From assembly GCA_003116875.1 (NCBI GenBank), contig BCKT01000001.1:449763-513762 (forward strand): a DNA stretch of 64,000 nucleotides, given 5' to 3'. This stretch comes from Takashimella koratensis. Its lineage: Eukaryota > Basidiomycota > Tremellomycetes > Trichosporonales > Tetragoniomycetaceae. The notes beneath the pieces are model-generated. The model saw only the letters and a list, made by a program, of their open reading frames with translations, did not search any database and had not been told where the DNA came from. This document shows, piece by piece, positions 45,611 to 57,890 of this stretch (position 1 is the first letter of the stretch; every line of letters begins with the position of its first letter). A program made the translations under genes and the position numbers.

Positions 45611-47075
45611 CTACTGCGATCCCATGGCCCAGGGCTCGCCGGCCCACTGCGACGTCGGAACGCCGAGCTCGAGCAGGGTCGCGAACACCTTGGAGAAGCT
45701 ACCCCGTCAGCAGCGCATTATAATTCACTTACTCCTTGAAGAAGAGGTCCTCATCGTCGGCGTACTTCTTGACCCACGGCTTGAACGCCTTGTCCTTGAC
45801 GAGAGCCATGTCGGTTCTGACGTCAGCCACGTCACAGTCTCAACCTACGGCAACATCATCAAGGTCTTGGTCTTGACGTCTTCGTACTGAGCGGGCCCCT
45901 TCCTACAACATCAGCGTGGCCTAATCGGTGTACTGACCACTTCTTCCAGGACCACTTCTCGTCAATGAGAAGCTTGTAGTACTCGTTGCTAAAGGTGACC
46001 GGGGAGAAAGTCCAAGGGCCGTCAAAGCCGGAGCGATCTGGGGTTAGTTGAGATCAACTCGAAACCTACCAGTGTGGCATCTGCCCATGGCATGGGCGCC
46101 GCTGAGAGCGACAATCTCCTGGTCGTTGAAACTTTCGTCAGCGCGTCCCACGAGCAAACTCACCCCATGCGGTAGAAGATGAACCTAAGGTGGTCCTGGG
46201 CCTGCGAGGCGTCCGGGAGACGACCGTCGGGGGTGACGTTGGACTCAAAGCCGTCGATGCGTCCCGGGCGCCAGGGGACGGTAGGTCCGCCACACTCCTG
46301 GACCGCAGCGACACCACCGAGGGTCCAAAGGTCGCCGTACGAGATCCACGGGAACTCCTGCTTGATCTTCTCCATGTGGTCACGGGCAATGTTCTGAGGT
46401 CAGCGGGAACAATCACGTACATACCAAGCCGTTGTTCGCGCCGTGGACAGACTCGGGCTTGAATCGCATGGTAGCGTAGTTGGAGCCACCAGTCTTGTCG
46501 TTCTTGTCGTACGTACCCGACGCGTGCCAAGCGAGACGGATGAGAACGGGCGCAAGCGAGCCATCTGAGATCAGCCTAAATCCAAAAGCTCAACCCACCG
46601 TCGTAGCCCTCGACCTCGAGAGAGTCGGCAATGCGGTCGTAGACCTTTTGGTAGTCGGCCTGACCCCTGCGAAGACCGGCCTTGCCCTCGAGCGCCGCCA
46701 CGGCACCACGAGCCTTCGAGTCGAGCTCCTTGGCAGTGTCCTTGGGGGAAGCGTCGCCGGCATAGAAGTAGTAGGCGGCGCCGGCGGCAGCGAGACCGAG
46801 CACACCGAGGTAGATAGGAGTGTTGGACTTGCCAGGAGGCGGGGGTGGGGGCTGTGGAAGTTAGCAAGAGGTGAAGGAGAGGGAGCAGGGTAGGTTGAGT
46901 CATAGAAGTCTGTGCAGTGTGGGAACGAGCGATAGCCGGATGAGATGGGACTGATGTGATTGGCTCAACTCACCACCTCGGTCGCGAAGCGGCGGCGGAG
47001 GGCGGGGCGGGCGGAGGCGAGGGGAACGCGGCGAGCGCAGGCGGAGCGGAGGATGGGGGTGAAGCGGGTGGCCAT
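45611..47075 (-). CDS. CCP1: Cytochrome c peroxidase, mitochondrial
   Basis: Nine exons (47075-46974, 46851-46599, 46564-46425, 46393-46164, 46131-46070, 46037-45938, 45902-45849, 45816-45733, 45698-45611) give 370 residues. A presequence ([19 protein letters not shown]) is followed by a membrane segment ([17 protein letters not shown]), the two-part leader used to reach the intermembrane space. The heme enzyme reduces hydrogen peroxide with electrons from cytochrome c. Distal residues Arg128, Trp131 and His132 ([12 protein letters not shown]), proximal His255 ([12 protein letters not shown]) and the radical-site Trp271 ([10 protein letters not shown]) are all present. A poly-Pro run (PPPPPPG) links leader and membrane segment. 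The C-terminus [13 protein letters not shown] is normal. Confidence 0.96.
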
Positions 47076-47703
47076 GGTGAGTGGATGGGGGCGGGAGGTT
47101 GATGGGAGCGACGATGAGAGTGATGGCGGGCTATATGGACGATACGGGGTCACGCTCGCGGGATACCGGCTGATCTGGTGTAATGGTGGAAAGGGGTGGC
47201 TATTAGGCCGTTTCTAATTGGATCCTAATGGAGGCACAGATCCACGGTCTAATCTCCGGAAGCATGATCCAATCATCGCCCGTGTATTGTGTACGTGTCT
47301 CTGTACAAGGTGGAGGTGGAGGTGGAGGTGGAGGTGGAGGTGGCACCGTGGCACCCATCCGACGCACCCGGCCCAATCTATGACTCGAGGGCCCACGCGG
47401 CAACACCGCAACCCGACTCGGCTCCCGGTAAAGCTCTTCCCCCTCACCTCGTGACCTCCACCGACAACCACCCTCCACCCCCCTTTCGGCCGACGACGAT
47501 CTCTGCAAACTGGAGGATGCATAGATGACAAAGATTCACTATTTTTTTCCGACTCGACACTTGATTCTTTCTCGACACAAAGGTCTGGACAACTATAAAT
47601 AAAACGCTTTCCAATGCAGGTAAGAACCGAGGTCCTACCCAAATGAGTATATGATTAACGGCGAGTAACCAAGTATAATTCTGATCACTACTTTTCTAAC
47701 CAC
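47076..47703. other. Intergenic with (GGTGGA)n repeat
   Basis: A (GGTGGA) hexamer repeat of six units lies at about 47308-47343. CCTAATG occurs at 47224-47230. No supportable ORF; the region is CCP1 promoter plus the 3' flank of the amino acid permease. Confidence 0.55.
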
Positions 47704-49602
47704 TTAAGTGAAGAGCCAGTTGACGATCTTGCCAAAGATGTTCTTGGGCGGGGGCTCGTCGTAAGCGACCTCCTCATCGGTGGGGATGTTGGAGACAAAG
47801 TCGAGGTCCTCGGGGAGAAGGTTCTTGGGGCGCTTCATGAGCCAGTGACCAACAGCGAGGATACCGAAGAGAGGGATGTTGATGTAGGCGACAATCTATC
47901 GTAAGTCAACGTCACTATTGATCACTCACAAAGTCCGAAGTGTTCCAGTTGCCCTTGGTGAAGACCTCCCAGCCGTTGAAGATGATGACAATGACGCACC
48001 ACGCCAAGCACCAGTACGCCGGGTATGGCTGCCAGCTGTTGTAGTAGTGGAAGCTCTTGCGGTCCATGCCCTGAGCCTCAACACCCTTCTTGAACTTGAG
48101 GAAGGTGAGGGAGATGGTACCCCAGACGATGAAGCCGGAGAGCGAGGTGAGGTTGGAAAGCCAGTTGAGAGCAGTCTCGGCACCGGCACCCAGGGTCATG
48201 TAGGACAGGGCGAGGAAGGAAACGGCAAGGGAGAGGGAGACGATAGGGAGACCCGACTTGGTGGTGCGGGCAAAGATGCGCGGGGCCTGACCACGGAGGG
48301 CGAGACCGTAGAGCATACGGGAGCAGCCGTAGAGACCCGAGTTGGCGGCGGAGAACGCCGAGGTGAGGACGGCGGCGTTGATGATCGACGGCAGGACCTT
48401 GACGCCGGCAAGCTGGAAGGCAATGACGAAAGGAGAAGAGGCAGCAGTACCGGTGCTCTGGAGCATGTCCGGGTTGTTGGAGGGAACGAGCATACCAACG
48501 ATTAAGATACCAACAATGTAGAACAAGGCGATACGGTAAAAGATACGACGAACGGCCTTGGCGACGGACACACGAGGGTTCTTGACCTCACCGGCGGCAA
48601 CGGCAATGGCCTCCATACCGAGGTATGAGTAGCTGATGTAAGTGAACGTACTTGTGTGTCGACTTACGCAGCAGAAAGCAAGTCGGTGAACCAACCGAGG
48701 AACTTGCCGGTCCCACCGGTGAAACCACCGTACTCAACAAAGGGACCGGGGTTCTTCCAGTAGCGGAACCCGATCCTGTCGTGGGTGGGCCCACCTCCGA
48801 GGTCGATGACAAGACCAGCAATGATGAGGCCGACAATGAGGGCAATCTTGATCATGGAGAAGATGAACTCGGACTCGCCAAACCAACGAACACCAAAGTA
48901 GTTGATGCTCGCGCAGAAGAGCAAAAGGACGGTGATGTATGCGGCTTGGTGAGACTTGGGGAAGGCAGTGTCCCAGTAAGAGATAAGGATGGAGGCGGAG
49001 ATGATTTCGGTAGGGGTAGAGATGATGTTGGTGAAGACGACTTGCCAACCGAGAGCGAAACCGACCGAAGGGTGAAGCCAACGCTCGGCCTGGCGGTTAG
49101 GCGAGTTTAGTTACTTATAACTTACAAAGTGGACATAACCACCCGAGATCGGGGCAAAGACACACATCTCACCAAGAGACACCACTGTCGTCAGACTCGA
49201 ACCAACAGGTTCACTTACACATGGCATAACAGATGGTGCCGACGTGGATGTAGGACAGGAGCGCACCGAGTGGGCCACCGTGGGCGATGGCTTTACCCGA
49301 GGTCAAGAAGAGACCGGTACCGAGGGTTCCGGCGAGAGCGATCATTTGCATGTGGCGCTGCTCCATGTTACGCTGGACACCGTCGACTAGATGGTGTCCA
49401 GTTCGAGGGGGGAAGGAAGCAAGCGTGAGGGGCTGGCTTTACTGAAGGGCTGCGAGCACAACTTGAAACAAGACATACCGAGCTTGGTGTGGACGTCGAC
49501 GGCGGTCTCGCCCTCACCGGGAGCGTAGTCGGCCGCCTGGACGGTGACCTCGGCCTCCTGGGGGTACAAGTCCTTGTCAATCTTCTCGTCCGAGTATGAC
49601 AT
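47704..49602 (-). CDS. Amino acid permease, YAT (APC) family
   Basis: Exons 49602-49479, 49386-49219, 49184-49126, 49089-48668, 48632-47930 and 47895-47704 give 555 residues. An acidic cytosolic start is followed by QRNMEQRHMQMIALAGTLGTGLFL, the first-helix signature of fungal amino acid/H+ symporters. GEMCVFAPISGGYVHFAERW, GWQVVFTNIISTPTEI and SYLGMEAIAVAAGEVKNPRVSVAKAVRRIFYRI come next, and about 12 helices in all. The tail KRPKNLLPEDLDFVSNIPTD is cytosolic and carries acidic and Lys residues usable for ubiquitin-linked turnover. Substrate range cannot be read. The 1.6 kb upstream gap contains five GATAAG sites, consistent with nitrogen control, and leads to a divergent aminotransferase. 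Confidence 0.93.
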
Positions 49603-51231
49603 GGTGAGTGAGTTGGTTTGATTGAGGGGGGGATTGATCTCACTGCGCTGTATATGTACTCGTGCTAAATGATAAGGACGCAGGGGTCGTCTCCGTCTCG
49701 CTCCAACGTCGAGGTATGCGGTCCGAGCACACCAATTGCTCCAATCGGAGTGCATCTGGTAACCCCGGTCCACTCCGTCCCCTCTTTCTCTATTCACCCC
49801 TCTCTCCTCACCCACCTGCCTTCTCCCCTCTCCGGCTCTTCCCCCTTCCGTTGCTCGCTCGAGCAACCGCTGTGCTCGAGCGTACCGAGGTCGAGGAACT
49901 CGGGTGGGCTCGCTAAGCTCCTCGGGTTGGACCCGTCCGTCTGTCCCATTGCTCCCACCGCTCCATACCTGGTACCCAAGGTGAGTGCGATAAGACTTTT
50001 CATTCTCCGCGGCTCCTGTATGCTCCCTCCCCACTCACATTCCCAGGCTCCTCTGTGTTTCCCCGTTCCCCACGGGAAACCTTGAACGCAGGCGGCGTTC
50101 AGTGGGCTATATTCGGTACCTTGGCGTTAGTGTGACCCATGCGGAGCCATGGAGACACTAAGATCCCACAGAGATAAGCGTTCCTCTCGTTGGAGATGCG
50201 TTCTCCGCAGAGGTTGAACCCAAGGTTGACGCAGTCGACCTGACACCGGTACATCTGATCTACTGGAGTGATCCGCTCGACGATCTTCCGCGCCAAAGGA
50301 GGCCTTGGGTAAAGCGACTACCTCGAGCTACGGCATGTAGCAGGCCAGTGTCTAGACGGGATGTAGGTTCGCACCAACCCCCAAAGGTGGACACCTCCCC
50401 CATTCCCAGGCTCTATTGTTCAGGTGCCACCATCCTTATCTCCATGTCTGTTTCTACTCCCCGCTTGCGCTTGAATTACCCTTAAAATAGTGTCGATCAT
50501 GTAACCTCCGCTGCGGCGTTGGCCAGGCGCCTGACACCCGAGCAAAACCTGTTGTTATGCCAGCCTCCCCCACCCCCACCTGACGCAGCGTTGCGTTTCT
50601 TTATCAGTGCATGTTTAAACGATCCTGTATAGTGGCAGGGATAAACCTCCGCGGAGCCCGACTGCTCGCTCGCCTCCCAGGCAGTGGTCGGCATCTCCCG
50701 GCTCTCCCGCCCTTGCCCCTCCCCCTGACCCAGCTCGCTCGTCGCCGGCACCCTCGCCGTGTTGCCCACCGTGAATAGAGCTATTTCCAGACTACCAGTT
50801 CACTCCCCACCGTCGGCGCCGACGCTGCTTATCTTGACCGCAGAGTAGTCTCGCAGACCCCAAACTCGCTCAAGCATCGCTCAATGCATCTCGCGTCATC
50901 CCATGTGGTTGGTGCCTCTGTACTGTTACCCTTACCCCCGGCCAAGTCCGAGGACCGCAAATAAACCAATTGCGGCAAGTGGTTATAGACGTATTTCCGA
51001 CTCGTTCGCCATCGGCCAAAATATCCTGCCCAGAGCACACCATGCTGCACCAGTCCGGGGACAGATGGCAAGGCCCGACCCGCCGACCCCGCGACCGCAC
51101 TCCAGCTCGTCTCGAGTCGACTAGGGGGCTAACCGACTCGGACGAGGCCGACTGTATGCATTGGGTGTCTCTTCTTCGTTGCACTTCTTCATCTCTCACT
51201 TGCGATCTCGCTACGCTTGAGCTCGTGCACA
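49603..51231. promoter_or_regulatory. Divergent promoter region with five GATAAG sites
   Basis: 1.63 kb between an amino acid permease and an Aro8-like aminotransferase has no supportable ORF. GATAAG occurs at 49671, 49989 and 50173 (plus strand) and 50435 and 50828 (minus strand). Fungal GATA factors (AreA/Gat1 type) bind such sites in nitrogen-regulated genes. Roughly one would be expected by chance. Confidence 0.5.
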
Positions 51232-52968
51232 ATGTCTCCCGCTCTTACTCTTCCCGAGTCGCTCGACCTGACGCACCACCTGAACAAACGGGTGCGCGTT
51301 CAGACCCCGAGCGTCATGAAGGCGCTTGGCCGTTTGGTCAAGGAGCGCAACCTTCTCTCTCTCGCTGGAGGTGAGTCGTATCGTGTTCCTCGCTAACCTC
51401 AGGTCTCCCTCACCACACTCTCTTCCCAGTTCAACACGTCTCCTTCACCCTTCCCAAGCTTTCGGCACTCGACGGCGACGTCGGCCCTTGGGTTCGCGGC
51501 GAGGCCGAGACCGAGGTTGCGCACCTCAAGAAGACCGGCCCGGGGACTGAAGACGACGAAGGTGGGATCCTCGACCTCAACGATGTCTTGCAGTACGGTA
51601 TCTCCAACGGCTACCCTGAACTCATCGACCTGTTGCTTAAAACCACCAAGCTCATCCACGGCCAACCCTACGCCGACCTCGGCGTCTACGTGTCACTCGG
51701 TAACACTGACGGCGTGTCCAAGTCTTGGCAGCTGTTCATCGACTCGGATAATGATACTGTTTTGACTGAAGAGTTTGCTTTCGCGTCCTCGCTCAACTCG
51801 GGCAAGGCGCGCGGTGCCAAGTTTTACCCTGTCAAGACGGATGGAGAGGGTATGAACCCAGCGGACCTCGAGGCTATCCTCGAAAGTTGGGACGAATCGA
51901 CTCAAGGTCGCAAGCCTCACCTCATGTACACTGTCCCCTGTGGCCAGAACCCAACCGGCACGATCATGCCCCAGTCCCGCTACGATGCCATTTACGCGAT
52001 CTGCCAGAAGCACGACATTATCATTATCGAAGACGACCCATACTACCCTCTCCAGTATCTTCCTTACGAGAAGGACACCACTGTGCGCGCTGAGAAGCTC
52101 GCAGCGGCTCGCAAGTCGATGCCTCCCGTTCCCCAGACGGCGGCCGAGGACGACCCAGAGGCCGTTGCCCGCGTGTTCAACGATTTCGCCGGCGTCCGCT
52201 CGTACCTCAGCCGAGACGTTGACGGTCGCGTCGTACGTATCGATACCTTCTCCAAGGTATTTGGACCCGGTATGCGACTCGGATGGGTCAGCTGCAACTC
52301 GACGTTTGTGGAGCGTCTCATGCGTATCGGCGAAACGACGACTCAGGTGCCGAACAATGTTGCCCAAGCGACACTTGCCAACTACCTCTCTGACAAGCAC
52401 TGGGGACTCGGTGGCTGGATTCGATGGCAGTGGGGTGAGTCTAGGTTCTGGCTGTGCTGACTTTAGGCGTCCGACTCGAGTACCAGTTCAAGCGTGATTT
52501 CTTCCTCGACGCATTGGCCAAGTATGCTCCGGCAGACCTCGTGTCGACCGTTCCTTGCGGGGCGGGCATGTTCCAATGGCTTGAGATTGCGATTGACAAG
52601 CACCCTCGGTTCCTCCGAACACCGCTTGGGTCGTCCTCTGCGATCGACGTCGACGCCACTGCCGACGCAGGTCTCGCTGTTCCCGGCGTCGTCCCCAAGG
52701 CCGAGGCGTACACCACCAACACTGGCGAGCTCATGGAGGAGCTCTGGCAGCACCTCCTCCAGGACGGTGGTGTCTTGCTCATGCCCGCTCGGATCTTCCA
52801 GGTCGCCAAGCCCGGTGTCGACCAGACTCACCGACTCAACTTCTTCCGCGCGACTGTGAGTATATATGATGACGGCGCTAATGACAGTTTGCGGGCGACT
52901 TGGAGAACATTGATAATGCGCTCAAGGTGTTTGGTAAGGGCGTCCAGGAGTGGTTCAACAAGGGTTAG
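51232..52968 (+). CDS. Aro8/Lys aminotransferase-like PLP enzyme
   Basis: Exons 51232-51370, 51403-52434, 52467-52855 and 52888-52968 give 546 residues. The fold type I aminotransferase signatures are ISNGYPELIDLL, MYTVPCGQNPTGTIMPQSRY, DIIIIEDDPYYPLQYLPYE and the cofactor lysine in RIDTFSKVFGPGMRLGW (Lys331), followed by NFFRATF near the end. It groups by motif with Aro8-type enzymes, which move amino groups between aromatic amino acids or 2-aminoadipate and 2-oxoglutarate. The exact substrate cannot be told. Exon 2 is over 1 kb, unusual here. It is divergent from the amino acid permease, fitting a role in amino acid catabolism. Confidence 0.9.
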
Positions 52969-53093
52969 AAGTTGGAGTAGAATAAAAAAAACTGCATAGC
53001 CAGTACATGTATGCGTCAAACAGGCGCCTCAATCTAGCAAGATCCAGTGACCTAATCTTTTACACTATCCATGCAAAGCGTCTATCGCGCTAC

Positions 53094-54564
53094 CTACTCC
53101 ACACCCCAGCCTAGCAAGAGGTTATCAATCAACCTCGTCTTTCCCACCCACACCGCTCCGGCAACCACCATCTCCCTCCCAGGTTCGACCGCCCCTCTTA
53201 CTGCCTCAAAGGTATGCTTGTCAAACACCTCAAAGTAGTCCAACTGGATCTCTACTGGCTCGCCAGCATTCAATACCCTCGTTTGCTCATCCGTCACCAC
53301 TTTGGTCGCTGCGGCTATCATGTCTTCTCCAGTGACTGGCGCCTCGTCCGTTGTGTGTAGGAGATCTCGGGCGGCCGAAAGCGCGCGGTAGACGACTGGT
53401 GCGACATTTAGCTCGGCGGGAGAGAGGTACGCGTTTCGACTGGACAATGCGAGCTTGGTGTTTGGGTCTCGTGTGGTTTCCACAATGTGGAGGTTGTCGG
53501 GTGACGGGTGGGACAAGAGTAGGTCGTTGACCACTGCTGTCAGCGGGGTTTAGGAAGTGCTTACAAATTTTGAGAAGAAGTGCTTGTTGGATATCTTTTT
53601 GCCCAAAGTAAGCGTGGTCAGGCTAGAGTTAGAGGGTTCATACGGATCCTCACCTCGACGGCGTTGAACAGTTTCGTGCAGACAGTTGCAACTCCCTTGA
53701 AGAATTGCGCTGCTAGAGTTAGTTTCGAGCTGGGATATCAAGCCCCTACTCACGCCTTGACGACCCTTCCATAACATCACCCCATCCCTTGACATCGACG
53801 CTGACGCCCTTGTGCCGTCCGAGATCCTGCAACTCTCCTCGGAGGGGGTACATGACATCCTGAGTTGGTGCGAAAACGATCAGCGGCGAGTCGGGCCGTG
53901 TCACCTCGTCGTCGACCGAGGCGGAGGGCGAGACCCATCGGTCATCGTTCTCAGAGATACCCAGGCCACGGAGGGGTGCGGGCTGGGTGGAGGCAGGGAG
54001 GAGAGCACGGAGGAGGTCGAGGTCTCGCTCAAACGTCCGCGGGTAGGAGGAGAGGTCCTCGTGTGGAGCGAACTGGGTTTAGCTTGGACAAGGGGAATGC
54101 TCACCTGCATTGGGTTGACAAAGAGGGTCATCACGGTGAGAGGGTGCCGAGAGAGGGATGTTTTCACTGGCGTCAGTTGTGTTTGACAAATCTAACGTAC
54201 CCAAGTCTAGGTGGCCTTGGTGCAATGCACCCATCTAGAATAGGTTTAGCAATCCGCATCTGCTCCCAGTCCAGCCTCTACGCACCGTGGGGACGACGCC
54301 GACCTCAAGACCCCTGGCTCGAGCATCTCGTCGCCACCTTCTCAACTGCGCGAGCGTGCGGATAACAGGTATATGAGGCGCATAAGACTGGGTCAATCTC
54401 CGCCGCGCGCTTGGCCCGGCGCTGATAGTGGTGTGTACCGTGGGGTTTGGGGTGGATGTAGAGGTGGATGAGCCGGGGGCAGGGCTTGTGCTAGAGCTGA
54501 GGAAGCGAGAGCGGAGGATTCGGGTGGTAAGGGGAGCGGAGAGGAAGCGAGGAGCAGCCTGCAT
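53094..54564 (-). CDS. PAN6: Pantothenate synthetase (pantoate-beta-alanine ligase)
   Basis: Exons 54564-54286, 54233-54200, 54166-54105, 54072-53754, 53712-53654, 53622-53565 and 53533-53094 give 416 residues. The enzyme joins pantoate and beta-alanine with ATP to make vitamin B5. Motifs are VPTMGALHQGHLDL (ATP site, residues 91-104), VMTLFVNPMQFAPHEDLSSYP, RPAQFFKGVATVCTKLFN, YFGQKDIQQALLL and RDPNTKLALSSRNAYLSP. Compared with bacterial PanC, an insert of about 40 residues sits between LLRALLP and FAPTQDVMYP. The first ~60 residues (MQAAPRFLSAPLTTRILRSR) look like a mitochondrial presequence. The exon 7 acceptor at 53535-53534 is the second of two AGs and keeps the KILVNDL reading. Confidence 0.93.
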
Positions 54565-55996
54565 CGTGAGCAGAAGGGTTTCAGTCGTTGGTGGGGGAGT
54601 GGGAAGAGGCAAGATTCGAAATCTCAAGTCGGGTGTCGGCAGTGGCCGAAGGGACTCGGGTCATTGGGGAAAGGAACGGGCCAAAGGGGGACGGTCTCGG
54701 GCAATCACCCATGTGCCGACTAGCAATAGCACTTGAATCACTCGGCGTCTCCCTCGTCCTCCTTTAGCCTCTTTGTTGACCTCTACGTATGCATTGCCCC
54801 TTTACCTCTGTGAGCAGCTACTTGCATGAAAGAAGGCGAAAGCAGCATTTGTCATTGGCTCAGAGCAGCTGGCTCAAGGACAAAGCAGTACATTGTTCCA
54901 GCATCCGGACATCCGTTTGTATCTCATGGGAATGATGATGAAGGTAGCGTGAATGGGCCGCTTGTAAGTTTCAGGGTGTCCCAGTAATGACTACGTTACC
55001 CTCTGCTCTTCTGCTCACCGATGTTCAAAGAGATTGTGATGTGAGAGGAATGGAGCAAAATGGGAAAGGTATCTTCGAATGTCTTTAGTTGAGAGGGGAC
55101 AAGCTTGTATATGGAGTTACCGATTGAAACAGATGCTGCTCACTTGCAACCAATTCGACACCGGATGGGACTTGACCGACACGAGGAATCGTGGAACACC
55201 AGCTCGCGAGGTCACAAGGACGAGCGTCTGCCAAGCCGGACCTAGGCAACCATGAATGCCACTTCTAACGCGGCCCGCCATGTTCCTCACACGGGCCGTA
55301 TATTTGGGCCGCAACTCTTGAAACATCGGATCTCGTACTCTGCCTTCAAGCTTGCGCACGTACCTCCTAGCGTTTGCGCGATCCCAAGCCCTCAAATGCT
55401 TGGGTGCTGGACAGAGGCGAGCACCGGCTATACGAGCCGTCGCCAGGAGCCTGTCGAAGCTCAGCGGTCGCGCCACAGATCCTCCTATCGGCACCTCGAC
55501 CTCGAAATAGATCGCTCCGACGATCCCGCTTGGTTGCAGGTTCAGATCCTTCGGAAGCTCATCCGATAGAGAATTCTCGTATCCCTCTGCTCTCGTGCTC
55601 TTATCTTGGCTGCCGAGGTATCTGATCGGACCGAGTGGCGTAGGTATCATAGTCACGAGGGTCGGTGTTCGTCGTGGTGATTGCGGGGAAACGGTTGCGG
55701 AAGGCGACTTGCAGGTGCTTGGGAACTATTCTTGGCATCGACCGGTGTCTTTCGGATCCACGGCTCGTCCTCCGCCATGTGTTGAAGGGTGATCTTTACG
55801 TGGAGCGCAGTCGTGAACGGCGGCCGAGAGAGCTGAGATGAACTGCCGACACGCTAGCAGCTCACCTGGTCACGAGGCGGGGGAAGAGGCTACCGGAAGA
55901 TAATTACCGCGAGCCCCCCCGGGGCTCACTCTTTGACCCCACGTATAAAGTCGGCGGTGATCGCCACCCCCTTTCTCTCCAACAAGAGTACACACC
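54565..55996. other. Intergenic with promoter elements of the sugar transporter
   Basis: About 1.4 kb. The longest ORF (55117-55656, minus) has no splice partner or family resemblance and is not called. Near the right end are a 7-bp inverted repeat GAGCCCC-CCC-GGGGCTC (55911-55927) and a TATA-like TATAAAG (55944-55950), 47 bp before the transporter ATG. Confidence 0.5.
55911..55950 (+). promoter_or_regulatory. GC inverted repeat plus TATA box of the sugar transporter
   Basis: GAGCCCC and GGGGCTC face each other across CCC. TATAAAG follows 16 bp later. The GGGG/CCCC half-sites could serve Cys2His2 repressors or activators of the Mig1 or stress type, which is speculative. Confidence 0.4.
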
Positions 55997-57890
55997 ATGA
56001 GTGCTCAAGACGAGGACAAGATCCTTCCCGTTCACGAAGAACAAGCCAACCAAGCGGCAAACGATGCCGCGTTCCAGAAGCCAGAGCTTCAGGAGGCCCA
56101 GCTCAAGTCTGACCTTGACCACCTCCCTCTCCTTGCGGCGATCAAGACGTTCCGCAAGACGGTCTTCATTTGTCTCCTCGCAGGCTTTGTCGCTACTTTG
56201 GATGGTGAGTCGCGGTCTACAATAAAGCTCATCTTCAGGATACCAGTACCAGTTGTCCGGGAGTATTGTCGCCAACAAGGGCCTGATCCGTCAATTCAGC
56301 CATGGCGGAGCCGCCCTCATGCCGAGCTGGGTGTCTATCTTCAGTGGCCTCTTTAGGTACGCTTCAATCAGCTGCGATCAGGACTGATGGCAGTGCTGGC
56401 CAGGTACTTGGCCAATTCACCGCTCAGTGGTTCGCCGAATGGATCGGTCGCAAATACACCATCTTTCTCATCATGGCGGGTGTCATTCTTGTACGTGGTT
56501 CACCATGCTGTCAGCTGACGAGTAGGCGAACATCGTCGAGGCTGTCGCGAGGGAGTGGTATGTATGGGCGGTTGCCAAGTTGATTGCCGGTATCGCAATC
56601 GGCGCCATCCAAGCGACACTTCCTGTTGTAAGTTGTCGCCGCAAGATGTGCCTGACGGTCTCAGTACATTGCCGAGCACGCGCCATCCCAGCTTCGAGGT
56701 TTCCTCGTCGTCGCGTACAGCCTGTGGTGGAGCTTGGGCCAGCTCGTTGCATCCATCGTCCTCGAGGTTGTCTCTGTCGACACTCCCTATGATTACCTCA
56801 CCGCCGTCTACACTCAGTTTCCTTTCAGCGGGGTTGCCATCTTCATCTTTGTTTTCCTCCCAGAGTCTCCCTGTAGGTGTACGAGCCCCTCCTCGGCTAA
56901 TAATAAAGGGTGGGCGGCTCGCCGAGGTAAACTCGACATGGCTAGGCACATTCTCGACAAGAAATACGGCGCCGTGCCTGGGTACGACGTTGACCGAGAG
57001 TTGGGTATCATCGTCGCCACGATCGATCAGCAGCGGAAGTGGGACCGCGAGGCCAATGCCGAGGGTGTCTTTGGTATCTTCAAAGGTCTCAACGGGAAAC
57101 GTTTCCTGATCGGCTCGTGGCCCAAGGTTCTTCAACAGGTAAGCTCTTCCACTTGGTCCCCACTGATCCCAGTTTGTCGGTCTCGCCGTATTCTCCTCCC
57201 AATCATCCTACTTCTTCCAACTCGCTGGCTACGCCAATCCATTCCAAGCGACCCTCATCATCCAATGTACCGGTATTCTCGCAGTCATCTGCGATGCCAC
57301 TTTCGTCGACAAGATTGGCCGTCGTGCGATGACGCTCATCGGGTTTTCAGGCGCCTGCGCAGGTGTATTGATCATTGCCATCGTCTCATTGCTCAACTTC
57401 AAGTCGGCTTCGCTGGGCTCACTCTTGGTTGCTGGAGGCGTTATCGCAAACTTTGCCAACACGTTCCAGAGCTCGACGAGTTACGCTTACCTCACGGAGA
57501 TCCCTGAGCAAAGGTTCCGCGCCCGAGGGACCGGGTGGGGTCTAGCTTACTGCAACCTGTAAGTTGAGCCTGGAATAGAGCTGATACTCCAGCTTTGCGG
57601 TAATGATCAACTTCACGCTGCCGCTCATGCTCGCCAAGTGGAGCATTCGCTGCACCTGGTTCTTCGTCTGCCTTGGTATTCCGTGAGTCGCTGGGTCTCT
57701 CCTGAAATGCATAGCTGACGGACTCAGCGGTACCGTGCTTGCTTTCTTTGTCATGCCCGAGACCATGCGTCGTTCACCTGCCGAGATTCACGAGATGTTT
57801 GTCGACCATGTCCCGCTCACCCGCTGGAAAGGCTACAAGACGACCGTCGAGCGTGACTTGGATGCTCGCATTGCCCTTCACCGATTGTAA
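55997..57890 (+). CDS. MFS sugar transporter (sugar porter family)
   Basis: Nine exons (55997-56204, 56239-56356, 56394-56490, 56526-56627, 56665-56872, 56909-57138, 57173-57558, 57593-57682, 57728-57890) give 533 residues with 12 predicted helices. Sugar-porter landmarks are LDGYQYQLSG in TM1, EWIGRKYTIFL after TM2, AEHAPSQLRGFLVVAYSLWWSLGQL in TM5, PESPWWAARRGK in the central loop, QQFVGLAVFSSQSSYFFQLAGY in TM7 (in place of the usual hexose QQxxGxNxxxYY) and VDKIGRRAM. FFVMPETMRRSPAEI replaces the usual FVPET-(K/R)-G-x-x-LEE. This resembles fungal maltose/alpha-glucoside or related disaccharide porters (MAL-type) more than hexose carriers. The substrate is unknown. Confidence 0.9.

Noticed and set aside
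55500..55560. Box B-like GGTTCAGATCC, possible tRNA
   Set aside because: No matching acceptor stem, D arm or anticodon arm can be drawn around it.
55117..55656. Minus-strand ORF of 179 codons in the gap before the sugar transporter
   Set aside because: No family resemblance, no splice partner, no initiation context; GC-rich DNA yields such ORFs by chance.
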